From Deltaproteobacteria bacterium (lineage in GTDB: Bacteria > Myxococcota_A > UBA9160 > JAJDAL01): a stretch of 44,342 nucleotides of DNA. Below are positions 1 through 7,102 of the stretch, piece after piece; positions within the stretch are counted from its first letter, which is position 1, and each line of letters opens with the position of its first letter. The notes beneath the pieces are model-generated. The model was given only the letters and a program-made list of their open reading frames with translations, ran no database searches and was not told the DNA's origin. The DNA is taken from the NCBI GenBank assembly GCA_029261875.1, contig JAJDAL010000058.1:1-44342 (forward strand). Reading direction: 5' to 3'. Made by a program: the position numbers and the translations under genes.

Positions 1-672
1 CGCGATGTCGAGGATTCCGTAATTCGGCGATTCGAAGTGGCCGCCAATGAAGAGATCGATCCCCGAGGCGGCGATGGCCTCGATCTCGCCCAGTCCGGAT
101 TCGCTCCAGATCTCGACGCCGGTATCGCGATCGAGCTTCACGAGTAAGGTTGAGGAATCACCGCGAAGCGATTCGAGCTCTGCAACCAGGTAAACGTCTC
201 CCGGCCCGTCTACGGCGACGACATCGGAAAAGTCGTTCTTGCGTACGGCCTCTTCCCGGACCGTCGTCCGCCACAGCTCGGACCCGGTGGTGCCGTCGAA
301 ACGGATGGCGGTGACGTCGTCCACGGTGGCGAGGTTGGTCAAGGTGCCGACGACGACGAGGTCGCCGTTCGCCGCAACCGCGGCTGCGCGGGCTGCGTTG
401 CCCGAGGTCTCGAGCGGGTTACTCCCTAGCAGCTCGTGTTTCCAAAGCACGGTCCCCGTTTCGCCTTCGAGCCGCGCCACGAAGAATCGGGTGTCGTCGT
501 CGGGGAGCTCGATGCTGCCGACCACGAATGCGTCTCCGCTTGGATGGAGGGGCAACGCGTGTACCCGCAGTAATTGCAGCTCGACGCTCCAGGCGTCGGC
601 GCGCATCGGATACAGCGCACAAAAAACCGCCAGCCCAATCCACAGCCAAATACCGTGATGCCACCGCCGCAT
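1..672 (-). CDS. Secreted beta-propeller-like (PQQ-type repeat) protein, C-terminus cut by window edge
   Basis: Reading from the ATG at 672 gives 224 codons with no stop before the window edge, so the gene is partial. The N-terminus (about residues 1-26) is basic, then hydrophobic, and ends in an Ala-Asp-Ala stretch, a Sec signal peptide. The rest repeats a pattern of 'GDxxVVG', 'VARLEGETGTVLWKHE', 'TTGSELWRT' and 'DRDTGVEIWSE'. A Gly-Thr/Asp-Gly followed by Trp once per blade is typical of PQQ-like or outer-membrane BamB-type propeller repeats. A strong Shine-Dalgarno (GGAGGGG) lies 3-4 bases before the ATG. It diverges from the oxidoreductase at 765. The function is unknown; it is probably a periplasmic or surface propeller. 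The reading frame and repeat pattern are visible, and the fold assignment is inference. Confidence 0.7.
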   Translation of the reverse strand, partial: MRRWHHGIWLWIGLAVFCALYPMRADAWSVELQLLRVHALPLHPSGDAFVVGSIELPDDDTRFFVARLEGETGTVLWKHELLGSNPLETSGNAARAAAVAANGDLVVVGTLTNLATVDDVTAIRFDGTTGSELWRTTVREEAVRKNDFSDVVAVDGPGDVYLVAELESLRGDSSTLLVKLDRDTGVEIWSESGLGEIEAIAASGIDLFIGGHFESPNYGILDIA

Positions 673-764
673 GAGCCCCTCCTATTCGGCTCCCATGCTA
701 CGCGATCGAGGCGCGCGAGTGGGCGGCGGCTCGCGACGAAAACAATTTGATAGGCTCTTACGGT

Positions 765-1985
765 ATGACGGATCCGCTCAATCGATGTTTTGCGCCCGCT
801 CAGCTGGGCTCACGAAGCCTCCGCAATCGCCTCATCAAATCCGCGACCTTCGAAGGCAAGTGCCTAAACGGAGTTCCAACCCCGGAGTTGGTTCGACTCC
901 ACGAGCGAATCGGAGAGGGTGGGGTCGGGATGACGACACTCGCCTACTGTGCGGCCGAAGCCGACGGGCGAATCCACGAGAACATGCTGTACATGCACGA
1001 GGGGATCCGTGGGCCGCTCGAAGAGTTGATCCGCCGGGTGCGCGCCACCGGGGCCCTCGTGTCCGGTCAACTCGGACACTGCGGAAACTTTTCGAAGAAT
1101 CGCGCCTTTCAGGGGCGACGTCCGTTGGGTCCGTCCGCCGGCATCAATCCGCTCGGGCTTACTTACGGGCTGCCGTTCGCCGGAGCGCTCTCGAAATCGC
1201 AGATACGGCGTCGCGTCGAGGTCTTCGGCCAAGCGGCGGCCTTCATGAAATCCGTCGGCTTCGACGCGATCGAGATCCACTTCGGCCATGGCTATGGGAT
1301 CAGCCAGTTCCTGAGCCCGCGCACGAACCGGAGAACGGACGAGTACGGGGGATCGCTCGAGAACCGCATGCGCTTCGGACTGGAGTGCTTGGCCGCCGTG
1401 CGGGAAGCCGTGGGGGACGGGTTCCCGTTGCTGGGAAAGATCAGCATGATGGACGGCGTTCGCGGGGGGATCGGTGTCGAGGATGCGCTCGAGATTGCGG
1501 CGGCGCTCGAACGCGAAAGCCTGGACCTCGTCGTTTGTAGCGGCGGAACGAGCAGCATGAATCCCATGTTGTTGTTTCGCGGCGACAGCCTGCTGCCGGG
1601 CTTGCTCGAACAGGAAAAGAGCGCGCTGATGCGCTTGGGCATGAAGCTTTCGGGAAAAAGGATGTTTCGGGAATACCCGTTCGAAGAAACCTACTTCTTC
1701 GACGCCGCGCGGCGCATCCGGGATCGCGTGAAGTGCGGCGTTTGTTACGTCGGGGGGGCCAACAGCAATGACAGCTTGCGCAAGCTGATGTCAGCCGGCT
1801 TCGACTTCGTGCAGCTCGGCCGGCCGCTGCTCTACGACCCCGATATGCCGAAGCGCGCCGCTTCCGAAATCGGCTACGCCAACGGTTGCAGTCATTGCAA
1901 TCGCTGCGCGACGCTGATCGATGCCCCGGGCGGCATTCAGTGCGTCGAACGTCCGAAGAACTTCGAGTTGGGGACGCCGGACTAG
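765..1985 (+). CDS. Old Yellow Enzyme family NADH:flavin oxidoreductase
   Basis: This is a 406-residue FMN TIM-barrel oxidoreductase. The N-terminal 'LGSRSLRNRLIKSAT' and the stretch around residues 170-205 (His172, His175, then QFLSP..N.RTDEYGGS.ENR) are signatures of the OYE / 2,4-dienoyl-CoA reductase family. The 'LGRPLLYDPD' phosphate-binding region and a C-terminal C-x2-C-x2-C plus a further Cys 11 residues on resemble the 4Fe-4S site of the dienoyl-CoA reductase branch. The spacing is one residue short, so cluster binding is uncertain. It has only the barrel, without the C-terminal NAD(P)/FAD domains of full-length dienoyl-CoA reductases. A TTG at 747 is in frame, but the ATG at 765 begins where family members begin. 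It likely reduces an activated C=C bond; the substrate is unknown. Its stop overlaps the stop of the convergent gene in a CTAG. Confidence 0.9.
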   Translation: MTDPLNRCFAPAQLGSRSLRNRLIKSATFEGKCLNGVPTPELVRLHERIGEGGVGMTTLAYCAAEADGRIHENMLYMHEGIRGPLEELIRRVRATGALVSGQLGHCGNFSKNRAFQGRRPLGPSAGINPLGLTYGLPFAGALSKSQIRRRVEVFGQAAAFMKSVGFDAIEIHFGHGYGISQFLSPRTNRRTDEYGGSLENRMRFGLECLAAVREAVGDGFPLLGKISMMDGVRGGIGVEDALEIAAALERESLDLVVCSGGTSSMNPMLLFRGDSLLPGLLEQEKSALMRLGMKLSGKRMFREYPFEETYFFDAARRIRDRVKCGVCYVGGANSNDSLRKLMSAGFDFVQLGRPLLYDPDMPKRAASEIGYANGCSHCNRCATLIDAPGGIQCVERPKNFELGTPD

Positions 1986-2458
1986 AGGACCGTGACTTCG
2001 ACGCGGCGATTGCGGTTGCGCCCTTTGGCGGTGTCGTTCTCGTCGGCCGGAAAATTCGTCGAGAATCCTTCGACGCGAAGGCGAGACGCGTCGATTCCCA
2101 ATTCGCTCAGATAGGCGGCCGCTCGTTGGGCTCGCTCCATGGAGAGCGCCTGATTGGTGGGCTCGCTGCCCGTCGAATCCGCAAAGCCCTGGACCCGAAT
2201 GATGGCTTTGGGGAAGGGCGCCGACTTTTCCGCAAACCAACGCAGCTCGTGTCGCGCGGCTTCGGTCAAGCTGCTGCTCCCGAGCGCAAAATAGACGACG
2301 GCCGCGTAGCGTTGCGCCTCGGCGTGTGCAGCCCGTTCGGCCGAATCGACGACCGCCTGTTCATCTTCGAGTCGGCCCAATTCCTCCGCGTACGTTGCAT
2401 CGTAGGCGGAAGCGCAGCCGAGTGTCGCGATCGCCAGAATTCCGAACAGGACACGCAT
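1982..2458 (-). CDS. OmpA-family peptidoglycan-associated lipoprotein
   Basis: The protein has 158 residues. The N-terminus is a lipoprotein signal ending in a Leu-Gly-Cys lipobox at about residues 14-16, followed by a short charged linker. The C-terminal ~100 residues match the OmpA C-terminal domain that binds peptidoglycan: 'VYFALGSSSL', 'IRVQGFADSTGS', 'NQALSMERAQRAAAYL', 'GRNRNRRVEVTV'. It would anchor the outer membrane to the cell wall. The ATG at 2458 overlaps the TGA of the upstream EF-hand gene (TGATG), so translation is probably coupled. It is the last gene of a three-gene operon. A TTG one codon earlier is a possible but less likely start. Confidence 0.9.
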   Translation of the reverse strand: MRVLFGILAIATLGCASAYDATYAEELGRLEDEQAVVDSAERAAHAEAQRYAAVVYFALGSSSLTEAARHELRWFAEKSAPFPKAIIRVQGFADSTGSEPTNQALSMERAQRAAAYLSELGIDASRLRVEGFSTNFPADENDTAKGRNRNRRVEVTVL

Positions 2459-2859
2459 CAAGGCTCCTGGTTCTTTTGGTAGGCGGCGCTGACCTCCTCG
2501 AAGGTGAGGCGCCCGTCTTGATCGCTATCGCCCGCGCGAAACATTCGGAAGCGGCGCTCGACGAATTCGTGGAGGGAGATGCGACCGTCCCCGTTTCGGT
2601 CCGTGGCCTCGATGTTCTCGTGGAAGAGCGTCACCTCGTCGATTTCTTTCGGCGTCACGAAGCCGTTCTTGTCGAGATCGGCGTGGAAGAAGAGTTCTAC
2701 CACGCGCAGGTGAAACTCCTCCCGGTCGATATGACCGTTGCCATCACCATCGGCTTCGGAGAAAGCGGTGCGAAGATCGGTGGCGGGTTCGTGATGATCG
2801 GCTGCCGCGGGCAGCGACAGAGCGAAAAACAATAGCGTTGCGGACGTCATGTGCTTCAT
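2458..2859 (-). CDS. Secreted EF-hand calcium-binding protein
   Basis: This 133-residue protein begins with a Sec signal peptide (residues 1-21, ending AAA-D). It carries four EF-hand loops in series, DGDGNGHIDREEF, DLDKNGFVTPKEI, DRNGDGRISLHEF and DSDQDGRLTFEEV, each with the expected Asp/Asn at 1-3-5, Gly at 6 and Glu at 12 (third position hydrophobic). It should bind Ca2+ outside the cytoplasm; no enzymatic domain is present. The open frame runs on upstream to 2988, but the ATG at 2859 has an AGGAGA ribosome site and starts exactly at the signal peptide. It sits 10 bases after the glycine-zipper lipoprotein gene and overlaps the OmpA gene, which suggests a shared role in the envelope. Confidence 0.9.
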   Translation of the reverse strand: MKHMTSATLLFFALSLPAAADHHEPATDLRTAFSEADGDGNGHIDREEFHLRVVELFFHADLDKNGFVTPKEIDEVTLFHENIEATDRNGDGRISLHEFVERRFRMFRAGDSDQDGRLTFEEVSAAYQKNQEP

Positions 2860-2869
2860 GGTTTTCTCC

Positions 2870-3343
2870 TCAGCTCTCGATCTTCCAGGTGCCATCCGCT
2901 TGTCGGCAGGCGGTGCCAAAGGCCTGGTGGTCTTCGCCGCCGATTCGGACCGTTTGGGTGTATTCGCGGCAGTATTGGCCGCCGGCAAGTTGATAGGTGC
3001 GGGTTGGGGTGATCGAACCCGAGTTGCCCGAATCGGGATTCGTCCAGCTGGACGCCTGTCCCGCCCGGTTGGCTTCGAAGGCGCGCTGTGCGGCTTCGCG
3101 GGCCATGCGCTTGTCCCGGTCGTCGAGCTTGTTGCCGATCACACCGCCGATCAGCGCGCCGGCCGCGGCGCCGATGACCGCGTACTTCCCCCCGCCGGCC
3201 AGTCCACCGATGACTCCGCCGAGCACGGCTCCCCCCAGGCCACCCGCGGCCGCTTTCGGGTTGTCCTCGATGGTCTTCTGAAGCGATGCGCAGCCCGAGA
3301 CCGCGATGACGCAAATGAGTAGAACACTGACCGCACGTCGCAT
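2870..3343 (-). CDS. Glycine-zipper 17-kDa surface antigen-like lipoprotein
   Basis: The 157-residue product has a lipoprotein signal with Val-Ser-Gly-Cys at residues 15-18. A long Gly/Ala-rich zipper follows (about residues 33-70, GGLGGAVLGGVIGG... and AAAGALIGGVIGNKLD), as in Rickettsia 17-kDa antigen and SmpA/YmgG-like families. The C-terminal 'REYTQTVRIGGE..QAFGTACRQ.DGTWKI' is the conserved tail of the 17-kDa surface antigen family. It is likely an outer-membrane lipoprotein whose zipper inserts in or oligomerises at the membrane. It is the first gene of the operon with the EF-hand and OmpA genes. A GGAGG precedes the ATG by about 7 bases. Confidence 0.9.
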   Translation of the reverse strand: MRRAVSVLLICVIAVSGCASLQKTIEDNPKAAAGGLGGAVLGGVIGGLAGGGKYAVIGAAAGALIGGVIGNKLDDRDKRMAREAAQRAFEANRAGQASSWTNPDSGNSGSITPTRTYQLAGGQYCREYTQTVRIGGEDHQAFGTACRQADGTWKIES

Positions 3344-3451
3344 GAAGTTCCTCCGACAAGCTCCGAATGCAAGGGCCGCAGCATAGCGTGGGCTGGATCC
3401 GTTGGGGGGCGAGCGCGAGGGAATTCGTAGTGCGCCCGCCCCAGTCTCCGC

Positions 3452-4708
3452 CTAGGGGTTCGCGAGGCGCTGGCCGATCGCTTCGAACAGGACTTCGTAG
3501 CCCGCGTCGGTGTAGTGGCAGCAATCGTCGCTGAACATATCGCGCTGGTTCTGGCCTTCGAACACCGGCGTCGCGTCGAATACTTCAACTCCCGCCGCGC
3601 GCAACGCGGGAATTTTCCGTTGTAGGGCGGGGTAACCCGTTGCGACCGGCTCGATCACCCATGCGTAAATGTGGTTCGCGTCGATCGGTTCGTAATTCTG
3701 CTCGACCGGATACCACGGATTGGGTTGCAGGATGTGGACGTAGCGCGCTCCGGTCAGCCGGGCGAGGGCATTCATGGCGAGGGACGAATCGAGCCAGCGC
3801 TCCGCGGTGTATTGGTGGATGCCCTCGTTCGGAGTCAAGGGAGATCGAGCCTCGGTCGGAAACAGCGTGCGGCGGATGAGGTCCGAAGGAACCGATTTCT
3901 TCGCAGATTCCTTGCGGCGGTGATACGCCTCGGCACCGCGCGCGACGAGAAAGCAGGCTGCGGTGCGGCAGGAATCGGCTTCACGTCGCCAATCGCGCGC
4001 AGCCAGGCGATGCGCCAGCGCCTGGACCGTCGGGCGCGACTCGATGTTGTGCGCGGTAGCTTCGAGGTTTCGTCCCCAGGCTCCCCACAAGGTATCGGCG
4101 GGAAAGCTCGGTTCCGCACCGGACTCCCAATTGCGCAGCGTCGTTACCACCTCGTTGAATCCATCGATGTTCAGCACGAGGTCGAATTCCTGTCGAAGAG
4201 AACCGAAATAGGCCAGGGTGAGGAGTTGTTGCGGTTGGCGATAGCCCGACATCGCGAAGTTGAGAATGCGAACCTCCCGTCCCCGGTACGCTGGAATCTG
4301 CTGGATCCAGCGCACGAGCGTCGGCGACCGCTGGGCGGCGAGGGCGAAGCCCAGCGCCACGGACCCCCCGAAGATCCCCACCAGGACTTCATCTTCGCGG
4401 CGTGCGCGCGGGTAGTCACAGCAATCCGGGATGGAATCACCGGTTTCGACGGCATATTGGAATCCTCGGTTGTTCGTCTGCCAGCGATCCCCCGTTCGTC
4501 CCACTCGATTGATGAAACCCAGATACGGATGGAAGACCGCTTGATTGACTTGCGCGGCGTCGGGTAGGGGAGTGGGTACGCGGTTCGCGGTGTAGAAGAA
4601 CGCCCGCTCCTTCAAAGAAAAGACGACGTTGCTGGCGAACTCGAAAAGCAGGGCGGCGCTCAAGACGTTGATCAGCACAAGCTTCGTGTAACGCGAAATC
4701 GAGTGTTT
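3452..4708 (-). CDS. Membrane-anchored SGNH/GDSL-like hydrolase
   Basis: About 418 residues with one N-terminal membrane segment (about residues 10-32) and an extracytoplasmic SGNH-like domain. Block I is FGGSVALG (Ser in the GDS position), block II is the Gly of MSGYRQPQQ, block III is a DGFNE in place of GxND, and block V is SDDCCHYTDAGYE, supplying the Asp-x-x-His pair. Such proteins deacetylate or transfer acetyl groups on surface glycans or act as esterases. Two vicinal Cys next to the catalytic His and a CC pair near residue 96 are odd and may form disulfides. The start is a GTG; the next residues read KHSISRY. It diverges from the sigma-54 driven gene across a 363-base spacer. The second SGNH protein of the window (24243-25484) is only distantly similar. 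Confidence 0.8.
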   Translation of the reverse strand, partial: KHSISRYTKLVLINVLSAALLFEFASNVVFSLKERAFFYTANRVPTPLPDAAQVNQAVFHPYLGFINRVGRTGDRWQTNNRGFQYAVETGDSIPDCCDYPRARREDEVLVGIFGGSVALGFALAAQRSPTLVRWIQQIPAYRGREVRILNFAMSGYRQPQQLLTLAYFGSLRQEFDLVLNIDGFNEVVTTLRNWESGAEPSFPADTLWGAWGRNLEATAHNIESRPTVQALAHRLAARDWRREADSCRTAACFLVARGAEAYHRRKESAKKSVPSDLIRRTLFPTEARSPLTPNEGIHQYTAERWLDSSLAMNALARLTGARYVHILQPNPWYPVEQNYEPIDANHIYAWVIEPVATGYPALQRKIPALRAAGVEVFDATPVFEGQNQRDMFSDDCCHYTDAGYEVLFEAIGQRLANP

Positions 4709-4924
4709 CACTGATTGGCCCCCGCGCTCGTGATAGGGGCTTCGCCGTAGGGGCGCAAGCCGATGCGGGACGGGCCAGATCCTTGACTCAGAACGTCGTT
4801 ACGAACCGCGGCGCGCTTGGATGCGTTCGGCGTGCACTCGCCCGTGAGACGCTCGACAGGGAACGCCTAGCAGGAAATCCGGCGATCCACTGGGAACGGA
4901 CGGTCGGGGTTCTTTCAGACTGAA

Positions 4925-4950
4925 CGCAATCGGGTTGCAATCCGATTGCG
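4925..4950. promoter_or_regulatory. 26-bp near-perfect palindrome, candidate activator site
   Basis: The arms GCAATCGG (4926-4933) and CCGATTGC (4942-4949) are exact reverse complements. The centre TTGCAA is itself palindromic, leaving one mismatched pair (4934/4941). A flanking C/G pair extends it to 4925-4950. It lies about 70-95 bases upstream of the sigma-54 promoter, the usual distance for an enhancer-binding protein site. The role is inferred from position. Confidence 0.6.
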
Positions 4951-4953
4951 CGC

Positions 4954-4994
4954 CTCCTGTGCAACAAACAGCGGAAACGCGCGGTGCACAGGAG
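4954..4994. repeat. 10-bp perfect inverted repeat with 21-base spacer
   Basis: CTCCTGTGCA (4954-4963) is repeated inverted as TGCACAGGAG (4985-4994). Immediately after, TGCGC..GCGCA (4998-5009) forms a third, shorter palindrome. They lie between the upstream palindrome and the -24 element, so they could be a second activator or IHF-type architectural site, or a DNA cruciform. Confidence 0.5.
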
Positions 4995-5018
4995 CGCTGC
5001 GCTTGCGCACACGGGGTC

Positions 5019-5032
5019 GGCACGATGTTTGC
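5019..5032 (+). promoter_or_regulatory. Sigma-54 (-24/-12) promoter
   Basis: GGCACG at 5019-5024, then four bases, then TTGC at 5029-5032. This places GG and GC exactly ten bases apart, as in the TGGCACG-N4-TTGC consensus; only the first T is changed to C. Transcription would start near 5043-5045, about 30 bases before the ATG at 5075, with a GAGAGGAAAGGA ribosome site between. A sigma-54 promoter implies control by an AAA+ enhancer-binding protein that is not encoded in the window. Confidence 0.65.
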
Positions 5033-5074
5033 CTTTATCGAATTCGTTCATCTGTGAGAGGAAAGGAACCAGCC

Positions 5075-5518
5075 ATGAAGATCGTAGACGTATCGATGGA
5101 ATTTCCGAGCATGGGACCGCCGCTACCGCGTCCCGCTCACCCCCCGGCGATGTTCGAGTGCGCCCTCGACGACGCCATAGCGACCCCCGAGGCCGACCCG
5201 GGAGACGAGGCACTCGACGGTGCGATTCGCGAGATCATCGTACGGGGATTGATCGAGTTGTCCCGCGAACGGCGTGAAGATCGGATCCGGTTGGAGATGC
5301 GCGTCGTCGTCATGTCTGAAATGGGTCTGGCGGAGCGCGATCTGGCCTGTATGCCGCGTGAGACGTGTAGAGCCGTGGATGAAGAAATCGACCGCCGGGT
5401 CGAGCAACGGCTGCGGATCGAGATCGAGCAATCGGTCGACAACGGCTGGGTTCGCTCCTACTCCGCAGGGATCCTCCTGGCAGAACTCGATCATCCAGCG
5501 TCCGAGTGCGATGGGTGA
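5075..5518 (+). CDS. Hypothetical acidic helical protein, sigma-54 controlled
   Basis: This 147-residue protein is of no family I recognise. The N-terminal ~40 residues are Pro-rich and probably flexible. Residues about 45-130 are highly charged and predicted helical (REIIVRGLIELSRERREDRIRLEMR, then EEIDRRVEQRLRIEIEQSV). There is no signal peptide, membrane segment or metal motif, so it is probably cytoplasmic. The ATG at 5075 has a good AGGAAAGGA site; in-frame upstream codons from 4946 overlap the promoter and are excluded. It is monocistronic: a strong hairpin follows at 5534-5565 and the next gene is convergent. The dedicated sigma-54 promoter suggests an inducible role, for example in nitrogen, stress or surface development. 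Confidence 0.75.
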   Translation: MKIVDVSMEFPSMGPPLPRPAHPPAMFECALDDAIATPEADPGDEALDGAIREIIVRGLIELSRERREDRIRLEMRVVVMSEMGLAERDLACMPRETCRAVDEEIDRRVEQRLRIEIEQSVDNGWVRSYSAGILLAELDHPASECDG

Positions 5519-5533
5519 GGGGAAGCGCGGGTG

Positions 5534-5571
5534 GGTCGGGTGGCCAGGATGGGGGCCGCCCGACCTCGGGC
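5534..5571 (+). terminator. GC-rich hairpin pair after the sigma-54 gene
   Basis: A 12-bp stem (5534-5545 with 5554-5565, one G-U pair, 8-base loop) lies 16 bases after the stop at 5518. A second stem, GCCCG/CGGGC (5558-5562 with 5567-5571), uses the same right arm, so the two are mutually exclusive. There is no T run, so it may be a Rho-assisted or mRNA-stabilising hairpin. It could serve both convergent genes. Confidence 0.45.
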
Positions 5572-5598
5572 CGGAACTGCGGCAGTGACGTTCCTGTT

Positions 5599-6246
5599 CT
5601 AACGCGCGCCGGCGAGAATCCGGTCGAGCGAGGCCAATGCCGCAGTCGGGTCGGCTTCGACCAGGATGCCGCGGATGCCCAGACGCACTGCGGCCTCGAC
5701 GTTTCCCGGGTAGTCGTCGAGGAACACCGTGTGGTGCGGTGCGATGCCGCCGAGCTGGGCGAGAGCCAACTCGAAAATGCGTGGATCGGGCTTGCGGACG
5801 CCGACTTCGCTGGAGTCGATCACGACTTCGAAGAGTTCCTCGACCGGGACCATGCGCCGCCAGGCGTCTCGGAACTCGCGGACGTTGTTGGTGACGAGGG
5901 CGGTTCGAATCCCGGCAGCGCGAATGGACCGGGCGCGGTCGACCATGTCGCTGCGGGCGCCTCCCGACGTGGCCATGCGTTCGAAGACTTTGAAGGGATC
6001 GGCGGGGACCCCCTCTTTCTCGCCGAGTGCGAGGATTTCGTTGCGCGCGCCGACGAGGTCCAATTCGCCGCGTTCGACGCGGTGCCAGGGATGGTCCGTG
6101 TCCTGGTCGTAGGGTCCAAATACGATTTCGAGTAGACGTGCGGGATCCGTGCCGAGCGCGCGGCCAAATTCTTCGGTCGCACCGAACGGCGAAGCGGTAA
6201 ACACGCCTCCGAAATCGAACAGGACCGCGTCGGTACGCTCTTGCAA
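5599..6246 (-). CDS. HAD-superfamily (subfamily IA) phosphatase-like hydrolase
   Basis: About 215 residues. Motif I is LFDFGGVF (the FDFGGV form of epoxide-hydrolase-like HADs, keeping the nucleophile Asp but lacking the usual second Asp), motif II is VTNN, motif III is the Lys of GVRKPDPRIF, and motif IV is FLDDYPGN. The helical cap lies between motifs I and II. It probably hydrolyses a small phosphate ester; the substrate is unknown. The chosen start is a TTG at 6246 with GGAGG four bases upstream, because longer in-frame starts (to 6399) would run across the divergent isomerase gene and add a residue stretch with no family match. The start is uncertain by a few codons. Confidence 0.85.
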   Translation of the reverse strand: MQERTDAVLFDFGGVFTASPFGATEEFGRALGTDPARLLEIVFGPYDQDTDHPWHRVERGELDLVGARNEILALGEKEGVPADPFKVFERMATSGGARSDMVDRARSIRAAGIRTALVTNNVREFRDAWRRMVPVEELFEVVIDSSEVGVRKPDPRIFELALAQLGGIAPHHTVFLDDYPGNVEAAVRLGIRGILVEADPTAALASLDRILAGAR

Positions 6247-6329
6247 GGGGCCTCCGGGGTGCGGGAGTCCGCATGCTAGCTCGTGAACGCGAATGTGGAA
6301 GCGAGAGGGGGACGCGTTAGGATCTTGCG

Positions 6330-7001
6330 ATGATCGAACTCGCCAAGGACGGCAACGTCTTCCTGTTGCGGATGGATGCGGGCGAGAATCGCTTCTCACC
6401 GGAATTTGTGGATCGCTTCGATGCGGCGTTGACTGAAGTCGAGCAAGCCGACGCGCCCAAGGCCCTGGTGACCGTCGGGTCGGGAAAATTCTATTCGAAC
6501 GGTCTCGATCTCGAATACATGACGGGAGAGGGGCGTTCGCGTGCGGGAGACTATCTGGCGTCGGTACTGGGACTCATGAAGCGTCTCCTCACGTTTCCGA
6601 TGGTGACCGTCAGTGCCATGAACGGGCACGCTTTCGGCGCCGGTGCGCAGGTCGCACTCGCCCACGACTTCCGACTGATCCGATCCGATCGCGGTTGGTT
6701 CTGTATGCCCGAAGCCGACATGCGGGTCTCCCTGCACCCGGGAATGACGTCGATCATCCGCGCGCGGCTTGCCCCTCAGGTCGCGCACGAGGTCATCGTC
6801 ACTGCCAGGCGATATTCGGGGGACGAAGCCGTTGCGGCCGGGATTGCCCACGAAGCGGTGTCCGAAGCCGAGCTTCTGCCGCGCGCCCTGAAGCGAGCCC
6901 AGGAGGAGGCAGGAAAGGCGCACCCGGTGCTTTCGACGCTGAAGCGCGATCTCTACCCGCAGGTGCTGGAGGCCATGGACGAGCGCCTTTCCGGCATGTA
7001 G
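6330..7001 (+). CDS. Enoyl-CoA hydratase/isomerase family protein (delta-isomerase-like)
   Basis: 223-residue crotonase-fold protein. The oxyanion-hole segments are visible: 'KFYSNGLDLE' around residues 52-61 and 'NGHAFGAGAQVALAHDFR' around 93-110. The 'RGWFCMPEADM' segment resembles peroxisomal and plant-type delta3,delta2-enoyl-CoA isomerases and their bacterial relatives more than hydratases: the paired Glu arrangement of hydratases is missing. It would move double bonds in unsaturated acyl-CoAs during beta-oxidation. It is transcribed alone, divergent from the HAD gene with 83 bases between. The start ATG follows a 'ggatcttgcg' with weak ribosome site. Confidence 0.87.
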   Translation: MIELAKDGNVFLLRMDAGENRFSPEFVDRFDAALTEVEQADAPKALVTVGSGKFYSNGLDLEYMTGEGRSRAGDYLASVLGLMKRLLTFPMVTVSAMNGHAFGAGAQVALAHDFRLIRSDRGWFCMPEADMRVSLHPGMTSIIRARLAPQVAHEVIVTARRYSGDEAVAAGIAHEAVSEAELLPRALKRAQEEAGKAHPVLSTLKRDLYPQVLEAMDERLSGM

Positions 7002-7102
7002 CAGCGGGTGGAGCGGGAAAAAACGGCTAGATTGATCGCGCCTCCCGCCGATAAGTCCCTGGAGCGTCGTTCAATCACCGAGCGAGACACACGGGAGTTT
7101 TC

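Larger units (their letters stand above)
4709..5074. other. Intergenic region between divergent genes: three inverted repeats and a sigma-54 promoter
   Basis: No convincing gene is present here. The part near 4709-4920 shows nothing I can interpret. From 4925 to 5010 there are three consecutive inverted repeats, followed by a -24/-12 promoter and then the ribosome site of the gene at 5075. Details are given in the separate entries. Confidence 0.7.
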
